From JBHOQX01 sp042408595 (lineage in GTDB: Bacteria; Chloroflexota; Chloroflexia; Chloroflexales; Roseiflexaceae), in contig JBHOQX010000016.1 of NCBI GenBank assembly GCA_042408595.1, positions 1 to 28,988 on the forward strand: DNA of 28,988 bases, given 5' to 3'. The translations under genes were made by a program, and so were the position numbers. Each line of letters starts with the position of its first letter. Positions within the stretch are counted from its first letter, which is position 1. The notes beneath the pieces are model-generated. The model made no database searches, was not told where the DNA came from, and saw only the letters and a program-made list of their open reading frames with translations. Shown in pieces: positions 24,307 through 28,988 of the stretch.

Positions 24307-24408
24307 GACGGAAGACGGAGGACGGAGGACGGAAGCACGCGGCACCATTTGTCTGCGTCTTTCCGATGGGTACCGCTGGCGTCCGTCCTTCGCCCATCTT
24401 CCTTCGCC
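24307..24408 (+). repeat. Paired heptad element, intergenic reference copy
   Basis: Four tandem purine heptads of consensus GACGGAR (24307-24334), a 46-bp spacer, then four pyrimidine heptads (24381-24408; CTTCGCC occurs twice). The total of 102 bp and all internal distances equal those of the element inside the ABC gene at 7236-7337. GTAC occurs at the same place in both spacers. The arms could fold into a long imperfect hairpin: 19 of 28 positions pair by Watson-Crick rules. Confidence 0.88.
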
Positions 24409-24434
24409 ATCAGGCACGACGCGCCAATCTGCGG

Positions 24435-24440
24435 TATCAT
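24435..24440 (+). promoter_or_regulatory. -10 box for the YvlD/holin-like gene
   Basis: GG-TATCAT, 36 bp before the ATG, placed just after the heptad element. No -35 match. Confidence 0.45.
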
Positions 24441-24470
24441 ATCTCCATCACCGCTCGCGCAGGAGACCCG

Positions 24471-24908
24471 ATGCTTTCCTACGCCGCGCCAAAGACCCGC
24501 TGGCAGCGGACACGCAGCCTGGTGCTCCGCTGGCTCATCCTCTCGCTCGCCTTCTTCGCCGCGATCTACCTCGTTCCCGGGATCGAGTTCCGCGGCCCCG
24601 GCTGGCAGGTCGGCTTGCTCGCGTTGATCTTCGGACTGTTCAATCTGCTGCTCCGCCCCATCCTGCTGCTGCTCACCTGCCCGCTGGTGCTGCTGACCTT
24701 TGGCCTGTTCGGGCTTGTGATCAACGCCGGCCTCCTGCTGCTGACCGCGTCGCTCGCCGGCTCGCTCGGGATCGCGTTCGCCATCAACGGCTTCTGGCCG
24801 GCCTTCTGGGGTGGCCTGGTGATCTCGCTCGTCTCGATCGTCCTGAACATCCTGGCCGGCGAGACGCCGGTGCGGGTGCAGGTAGGGCGAGCGAAGGATG
24901 AGTCGTAG
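24471..24908 (+). CDS. YvlD/phage-holin-4 family membrane protein
   Basis: A 145-residue protein with four hydrophobic helices (near 17-36, 44-64, 68-95 and 100-128). The pattern L-x-P-G-I-E-F between helices 1 and 2, and GLFNLLLRPILLLLTCPLVL with FGLFGLVINAGLLLL, are characteristic of the YvlD/phage holin superfamily IV membrane proteins, chromosomal and of unknown function in spite of the name. ATG 24471 has AGGAGA (24461-24466) at correct spacing. It is flanked on both sides by heptad-repeat gaps. No lysin or other phage gene is present, so a holin role is not supported. Confidence 0.85.
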   Translation: MLSYAAPKTRWQRTRSLVLRWLILSLAFFAAIYLVPGIEFRGPGWQVGLLALIFGLFNLLLRPILLLLTCPLVLLTFGLFGLVINAGLLLLTASLAGSLGIAFAINGFWPAFWGGLVISLVSIVLNILAGETPVRVQVGRAKDES

Positions 24909-24925
24909 CGCGTTATTCGGCGGTG

Positions 24926-25014
24926 GACGGAGGACGAAAGCGAGCCTTATCCCTAACCGCGGTTGTCCCTGAGCCGTATGACCTGCCGTCGTTCCTGGTC
25001 CGTCGTGGTTTGTC
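24926..25014 (+). repeat. Diverged paired heptad element
   Basis: Two left heptads (GACGGAG, GACGAAA at 24926-24939), then a spacer beginning GCGAGCC and containing GTATGAC at 24976-24982, at nearly the same offset as GTACGAC in the 7236 copy. The right arm (24984-25014) keeps CGTC and TTTGTC steps but in a roughly 10-bp rhythm. Confidence 0.55.
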
Positions 25015-25063
25015 CTGGCAAGGCCTGACGCCGCCCAGAAACCGCCTCCGAACGGAGCCTTTC

Positions 25064-25420
25064 ATGTCCGAGAATCTCCAGACGCTCGCCGGCGAGGCCT
25101 TCTGCTACCTGACGACGACCGGGCGCGTGACCGGGCGGCCGCACGAGATCGAGATCTGGTTCGCGCTCGATGGCGGCACCCTCTACATGCTCGCCGGCGG
25201 CGGCGACAGAGCGGATTGGGTGCGCAACCTGCGCAAGAACCCGGCCGTGCGCGTCCGCATCGGCGGCGCGCGCTTCGCAGGCCATGCGCGCGTCCTCGCC
25301 CCGGGCGACGAGGACACCCTGGCGCGCCGACTGGTGGTCGGCAAATATCAGCCGGGCTACAGCGACGACCTGACCGGCTGGGGCCGCACGTCGCTGGCCG
25401 TGGCGGTGGATCTGGCATAA
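25064..25420 (+). CDS. Deazaflavin-dependent nitroreductase-family protein
   Basis: A 118-residue split-barrel protein of the nitroreductase/DDN type, which in characterised members binds coenzyme F420 (some relatives bind FMN). Residues 10-50 read AFCYLTTTGRVTGRPHEIEI then WFALDGGTLYMLAGGG, followed by ADWVRNLRKNPAVRVRIGG, a run shared by this family. It lacks long extensions and is at the short end of the family's size. ATG 25064 is preceded by GGAG (25054-25057). Substrate and cofactor cannot be settled from sequence alone. It is the middle of a series of small genes separated by heptad arrays. Confidence 0.82.
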   Translation: MSENLQTLAGEAFCYLTTTGRVTGRPHEIEIWFALDGGTLYMLAGGGDRADWVRNLRKNPAVRVRIGGARFAGHARVLAPGDEDTLARRLVVGKYQPGYSDDLTGWGRTSLAVAVDLA

Positions 25421-25421
25421 A

Positions 25422-25585
25422 GGTCAGACAGGCAGCGATCGGACGGTCAGAAGAAGATCGCGGACGGAGGATCGAAGCACACGTGAGGATGCCGACTGCT
25501 CACCTCTGGCTTCCCTGTCCCGGCTGTTCGCTGTCTGACCGTCTCCCTGTCCTCAATGCCATCTTGTTATCCTGTCATCGTGTCA
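25422..25585 (+). repeat. Heptad/octad array gap before the acyl-CoA synthetase gene
   Basis: Left arm to about 25476 with GACGGTC and GACGGAG units, then GCACACG as in the 24307 copy (GCACGCG). The right side (25513-25585) has repeated CTGTC steps of 7-9 bp. GGTCAGACAG (25422-25431) is exactly complementary in reverse to CTGTCTGACC (25531-25540). No gene in this gap. Confidence 0.55.
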
Positions 25586-25598
25586 AGCGAGGTGTGCA

Positions 25599-27251
25599 AT
25601 GTCGCACGAGATGGGCCAGCACAACATGGCCGACTACGAAGCGGAGCGCCGCAGCTTTCGCCTGGATGTCCCCGCCGACTTCAACTGGGCCTATGATGTG
25701 GTTGACCGCTGGGCGCGTGACCCGGCCAAGCTCGCCATGCTGTGGCTCGACCGGCCTGGCAACGAGCGCGAGTTCACCTTCGAACACTTCCGCCGCCGCT
25801 CGAACCAGGTGGCGAACGCGCTGGAGCGGCTCGGGGTGCGGCGCGGCGACCGCGTATTCATCATGCTCCCGCGCCTGGTCGAGTGGTGGGAGACGATCCT
25901 CGGCGTCATGAAGGCCGGCGCGGTCTCCATGCCCGGCACCGTCCTGCTGACGCCCAAGGACATCACCTACCGGGTGAACCTGGCCGAAGCGCGGGTGGTT
26001 GTGACCGACGCGGCGGGGGCCGCCAAGTTCGACGAGGCGCGGGCGGCGTGCCCCTCGCTGGAGGTGCTGATCGTCGTCGGCGGGGAGCGCCCGGGCTGGA
26101 CGAGCTACGAGGCCGCGGTCGGCGCGGCGAGCCCGGAGCGCCCGCGCCTGCCCACCCCGAGTGGCGACCCGTGCATGATCTACTTCACCTCGGGCACGGT
26201 CGGTTACCCGAAGATGGTGCTGCACACCCACGCCTCCTACCCGCTCGGCCATATCATCACCGGCAAATACTGGCTCGATCTGCGGCCGGACGACCTGCAC
26301 TGGAACATGTCGGAGACCGGCTGGGCCAAGGCGGCCTGGAGCAACCTGTTCGGCCCGTGGAACCAGGGCGCGGCGGTCTTCACCTACGATGGGCGGGGCA
26401 AGTTCAGCGCCACGGAGACGCTCGACTTGCTGCAGCGCTACCCGATCACCACCTTCTGCGCCCCGCCGACGATCTACCGCATGCTGGTGCTCGAGGACCT
26501 GAGCGCCTACACCTTCAACGCGCTGCGCCACTGCACCGGCGCGGGCGAGCCGCTCAACCCGGAGGTGATCGAGACCTGGCGCGCCGCGACCGGGCTGACC
26601 ATCCGCGATGGCTACGGCCAGACCGAGACGGTGCTGCTGTGTGGCAACTTCCCGCCGCTCGACGTCAAGCCCGGCTCGATGGGCAAGCCCTCGCCGGGGT
26701 TCGATGTGGCCGTGATCGGCGACGACGGCCAGCCGCTGCCGCCGGGACAGGAGGGCGACATCGGCGTGCGGATCGCGCCGGAGCGCCCGGTCGGGCTGTT
26801 CCAGGAGTACTGGCGCAACCCCGAGGCGACGCGCAGCGCCATCCGCGGTGACTGGTATATCACCGGCGATCGGGCGGTCATGGACGAGGACGGCTACTTC
26901 TGGTTCGTCGGGCGGGCCGACGATGTGATCCTCAGCGCCGGCTACCGCATCGGCCCGTTCGAGGTCGAGAGCGCGCTGGTCGAGCACCCGGCGGTCGCCG
27001 AAGCGGCGGTCGTCGCCAGCCCGGATGCCCTGCGCGGCGAGATCGTCAAGGCGTTCGTGGTGCTCGCGCCGGGGCACGCCCCATCCGACGCGCTCGCGGG
27101 GGAGCTGCAGGAGCACGTCAAGACGGTGACCGCGGCGTACAAGTACCCGCGCGAGGTCGAGTTCGTCGCCGACCTGCCGAAGACGATCAGCGGCAAAATC
27201 CGGCGCGTCGAGCTGCGCGAGCGGGAGCGGGCGCGGAAGGGAGGAGGGTGA
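25599..27251 (+). CDS. Acyl-CoA synthetase, medium-chain/2-methylbutyrate-type AMP-forming ligase
   Basis: A 550-residue enzyme of the AMP-forming ligase superfamily, which activates a carboxylic acid with ATP and joins it to CoA. Motifs in order: ATP-binding YFTSGTVGYPK (195-205), the SETGWAK segment (238-244) typical of the ACSM/MbcS group, GAGEPLNPEV, GYGQTETV (338-345), GDWYITGD (417-424), GRADDVILSAGYRIGPFEVE (438-457) and the catalytic Lys533 in KTISGKIRR. All are intact and length is normal. The group uses medium- or branched-chain acids, but the acid is not determined here. ATG 25599 or 25611 could start the protein; GCGAGG lies upstream. Confidence 0.93.
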   Translation: MSHEMGQHNMADYEAERRSFRLDVPADFNWAYDVVDRWARDPAKLAMLWLDRPGNEREFTFEHFRRRSNQVANALERLGVRRGDRVFIMLPRLVEWWETILGVMKAGAVSMPGTVLLTPKDITYRVNLAEARVVVTDAAGAAKFDEARAACPSLEVLIVVGGERPGWTSYEAAVGAASPERPRLPTPSGDPCMIYFTSGTVGYPKMVLHTHASYPLGHIITGKYWLDLRPDDLHWNMSETGWAKAAWSNLFGPWNQGAAVFTYDGRGKFSATETLDLLQRYPITTFCAPPTIYRMLVLEDLSAYTFNALRHCTGAGEPLNPEVIETWRAATGLTIRDGYGQTETVLLCGNFPPLDVKPGSMGKPSPGFDVAVIGDDGQPLPPGQEGDIGVRIAPERPVGLFQEYWRNPEATRSAIRGDWYITGDRAVMDEDGYFWFVGRADDVILSAGYRIGPFEVESALVEHPAVAEAAVVASPDALRGEIVKAFVVLAPGHAPSDALAGELQEHVKTVTAAYKYPREVEFVADLPKTISGKIRRVELRERERARKGGG

Positions 27252-27289
27252 GACGAGGTCGCGGTCAACCGCACGGGATAGGGGCGACT

Positions 27290-27342
27290 GTAGTGCGTAG
27301 CTGAACCGTTCTATGCACTACGCACTACGCACTACGCACTAC
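27290..27342 (+). repeat. Four exact tandem heptads GCACTAC with one inverted unit
   Basis: GCACTAC is repeated four times without change at 27315-27342. The inverted unit GTAGTGC lies at 27290-27296. It is the cleanest heptad array in the window and lies between the convergent ends of the acyl-CoA synthetase and lipoprotein genes. Confidence 0.9.
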
Positions 27343-27351
27343 GCGCCAGTG

Positions 27352-27969
27352 TCACATCCCAATCTCCAGCATATCAAGCACCCGTCGGTAGACCGGGTTT
27401 TCAATATCATCGGTCATGATCCAGAGCAGTCGCCGATCATCCAGCTTTACGGCGTAATATCCGGTATTGTCGGCGCCGATGACCGCGCGCTGGTATGCCA
27501 CGGCGTCTCGACCCACGAGTTGTACGCGCCGCACCGTTTGCGCATCGACCGGGTTTCCGGGCGGGCTGAGCCGCTTTTCGATTTCAATCCAGTCGTCGAG
27601 CGAGCCGTCGAAGGCGAGGATGGCGAAATGCGGGCCGTACGGCACTTCGACCGGGCCGGCGTATTTCGGATAGGTTATGGTCCCTGCCGATATGACCATT
27701 ACGCCTGGAATCTGCGCGTTGAACGACGGATTCGGCTGCCATTGCGCGTCCGGCGGGATGGGGATGGACAGGCCCTGCCACTGTACCCGCCGCCACCCCG
27801 CGCCAGGCGTTTCTGGCGCCGGGGCTGCTGTCGCGGGCGGGGCAGCAGGCTCGCCCGTGGCGGGGTTGGCCGTGGCCGCGGGGGACGTCGCTGTCGCTGG
27901 GGGCGCTGGCGCCGCGCCAGGCGCGCCGGGCGCGCAGCCGGCCAGCAGGCAGATAGCGACGATAAGCAT
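27352..27969 (-). CDS. Lipoprotein of unknown function
   Basis: A 205-residue protein with a short hydrophobic signal and a lipobox: MLIVAICLLAGC (Cys12), then a Pro/Ala/Thr linker to about residue 55, so it should be anchored to the outer face of the membrane. The folded part (~57-205) starts WRRVQWQGLSIPIPPDAQW and ends DDIENPVYRRVLDMLEIGM; such a short alpha/beta domain is common in Chloroflexi lipoproteins, and no enzyme site is visible. The start follows the stop of the beta-propeller gene by 58 bases on the same strand, so the two are probably cotranscribed. Confidence 0.78.
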   Translation of the reverse strand: MLIVAICLLAGCAPGAPGAAPAPPATATSPAATANPATGEPAAPPATAAPAPETPGAGWRRVQWQGLSIPIPPDAQWQPNPSFNAQIPGVMVISAGTITYPKYAGPVEVPYGPHFAILAFDGSLDDWIEIEKRLSPPGNPVDAQTVRRVQLVGRDAVAYQRAVIGADNTGYYAVKLDDRRLLWIMTDDIENPVYRRVLDMLEIGM

Positions 27970-28027
27970 GGCGGGCAGCGAGGCGAGGTTTTGGGAAGAG
28001 ACGCAGGGCTATGCCATACATATGTGG

Positions 28028-28849
28028 CTAATGGCTGGGTATGATGAGTGCTGGAGTTGTTCCTGCGGATTGTATTGTCACTTTTTGCCCGGAAGCAACA
28101 TCAATCACGCTGATCTGATGTGCCTGCGGACTTGCGCCATACAGGGTGCGCCCATCGCGGCTCAGCGTGAAACTCACAACCGGGGTCGCTAAGTTGATCC
28201 AACCGATCGGTTTGCCAGTTGAGGTATCGAAGATGCCGATCTGATCAGCGTAACTTTCAGCACCGAAGGGAGTTTCGTCGGACAATCCATTGTCAGATGC
28301 TCGTGTTGATCGAAAGCCTACGAACGCGCGAGCGCTGTCCGGTGATACCATTAAGGAAGATGTCGCAACGACCAGATCAGCAGGATGCTGCAATTGAACT
28401 TCGGTAAGCCTGGTTTCCCCAGTAAGATTTACTGTAGCGAGCGTTGCTGCCTGCCCAGCCTCCACAAGGTACACTCGCTGTTGATCTCTGCTGGGTGTAC
28501 TCGCCATGAACGGACGGAGCCGTGTTACAGATTGAGCGTCGCTCACTGTGCGAAGTGGCAACGGACTGAGTTGTTTGGCGTCAAGGTCTACGGTCGTTGG
28601 TTGACCTTGGCATACGATGACCAAGCGTTGACGGACTGGCGTGGGCCAGCCGCCATCACAGAACTGATGGGTCTGAATATCTTGGACTATTTGGTAGTTC
28701 TGTGTATCTACCGTCACAACTCGCAGACCATGCATCGCGTCGAGCAATAGCACGTGTAGTTTGGTTCCATCGGATGAGGGGACTAACTCTTTCTTAGAGG
28801 GAATGCCGATGTAGGGCGTCCGTTCCGGTGGCAGTGTTACTTCAGCCAC
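28028..28849 (-). pseudogene. Beta-propeller (YVTN-like) gene, 5' end apparently cut by an IS
   Basis: The 273-residue remainder shows propeller blades: LVPSSDGTKLHVLLLDAMHG, LMVSPDSARAFVGFRS, IGIFDTSTGKPIGWINL, SFTLSRDGRTLYGASP and ISVIDVASGQKV. The reading frame begins at a GTG (28849) with no ribosome-binding site and no signal peptide, although such proteins are normally exported. An in-frame TGA lies only five codons upstream, within sequence that seems to be the end of an IS5-type element. The likely reading is that the element inserted into the gene and the true N-terminus lies beyond the window. Base composition (about half GC) is far lower than the neighbours, suggesting recent transfer. 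Confidence 0.65.
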
Positions 28850-28882
28850 TAAGAAACTATCTCAAAACGTTGGGGTATATGG
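28850..28882. mobile_element. Probable left end of an IS5-family element
   Basis: Sequence after the broken propeller gene begins TAAGAAACTATCTCAAAACG, AT-rich and unlike its flanks, and leads straight to a transposase gene. It is a good candidate for the terminal inverted repeat region, but the other end is outside the window, so the exact border and target duplication cannot be fixed. Confidence 0.5.
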
Positions 28883-28888
28883 TACCAT
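28883..28888 (+). promoter_or_regulatory. Extended -10 promoter for the transposase gene
   Basis: TGG-TACCAT lies within the palindrome ATGGTACCAT (28879-28888), 34 bp before the proposed start. No -35 box. Confidence 0.4.
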
Positions 28889-28922
28889 CCCGTGCAGCAG
28901 AAATGAGGAAGGAGCGCACGCA

Positions 28923-28988
28923 CTGCCACGTACCCGAAAGCAACCAAAGGAACTGCCCACCATCTGGCGCGTGCCAGATGATCTGTGG
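28923..28988 (+). CDS. IS5-type transposase, N-terminal fragment
   Basis: The last 22 codons of the window encode LPRTRKQPKELPTIWRVPDD then LW. WRVPDDLW is the start of the N-terminal DUF4096-like segment of IS5-family transposases, normally followed by ERIEPLL. No ATG, GTG or TTG is in frame close upstream; the codon at the right distance (eight bases) after the ribosome-binding site GGAAGGAG (28908-28915) is CTG at 28923. A CTG start would lower translation, as suits a transposase. The gene continues outside the window. Confidence 0.7.
   Translation, partial: MPRTRKQPKELPTIWRVPDDLW

Noticed and set aside
24471..24908. Prophage remnant suggested by a holin-like protein
   Set aside because: The family is mostly chromosomal (YvlD type) and no lysin, capsid, integrase or attachment site is nearby.
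25575..27116. 513-codon minus-strand frame opposite the acyl-CoA synthetase
   Set aside because: The plus-strand frame carries every ligase motif; the antisense product has none.
27315..27342. CRISPR-like repeat
   Set aside because: Units are 7 bp and contiguous with no spacers, so it is a simple tandem array.

Overview
The window is about 29 kb of GC-rich chromosomal DNA. It most probably comes from a member of the Chloroflexota (Chloroflexi), perhaps near the Roseiflexus/Kouleothrix group. That placement is inference from several hints: a secreted repeat unit built around an FxETGH start and a QWFER...HPEN end, CSLREAI/choice-of-anchor-type beta-helix proteins with Ig-like domains, a DUF1800-DUF1501 pair, a deazaflavin-type nitroreductase, and Thr/Pro-rich linkers. 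No rRNA, tRNA or CRISPR array was recognised.

Layout. 1-2000: 3' part of a large secreted beta-helix/Ig-like protein, with an odd 40-bp inverted duplication at the very edge of the window. 2111-3235 (-): sortase with two N-terminal repeats. 3428-5507: OmpR-type response regulator and its sensor kinase. 5612-10372: a DUF2630-like small protein, a double ABC ATPase of the ECF type, peptide deformylase, a small membrane protein and a Gfo/Idh/MocA oxidoreductase. 10398-12374 (-): a membrane/GAF sensor kinase, convergent with the oxidoreductase. 12913-18301: PH-domain membrane protein, an unknown protein, a 1029-residue polytopic membrane protein and glutamate formimidoyltransferase. 18423-18915 (-): a pyridoxamine-phosphate-oxidase-like gene destroyed by four frameshifts. 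19158-22093: DUF1800 and DUF1501 genes behind a PHO-box-like promoter. 22181-22705 (-): a truncated beta-helix gene. 22730-27251: TetR regulator, amidohydrolase, YvlD/holin-like membrane protein, nitroreductase and acyl-CoA synthetase. 27352-28849 (-): a lipoprotein and a low-GC beta-propeller gene that appears cut at its 5' end by an IS5-type element, whose transposase begins at 28923 and runs off the window.

The most unusual signal is a family of degenerate 7-bp (heptad) repeat arrays in many gene-to-gene gaps. Each element has a purine-rich left arm (consensus near GACGNAA), a spacer, and a pyrimidine-rich right arm (consensus near CTTCGTC, the reverse complement of the left). Two elements share exactly the same geometry: four left heptads, 46 bp, four right heptads. 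One lies between genes (24307-24408); the other sits in frame inside the second ATPase domain of the ECF ABC protein (7236-7337). Weaker relatives occur in two other linkers of that protein, in a loop of the 1029-residue membrane protein, and in at least six intergenic gaps. The arrays resemble in concept the heptameric STRR repeats of cyanobacteria, but I know of no description of this paired, protein-invading form.

Most proposed promoters carry an extended -10 box (TGN followed by a TANNNT hexamer) and lack a clear -35 box. The DUF1800 promoter is the exception: it has no TGN but has two CTTCACA units 11 bp apart over the -35 region, as expected for a PhoB/PhoP-type activator.
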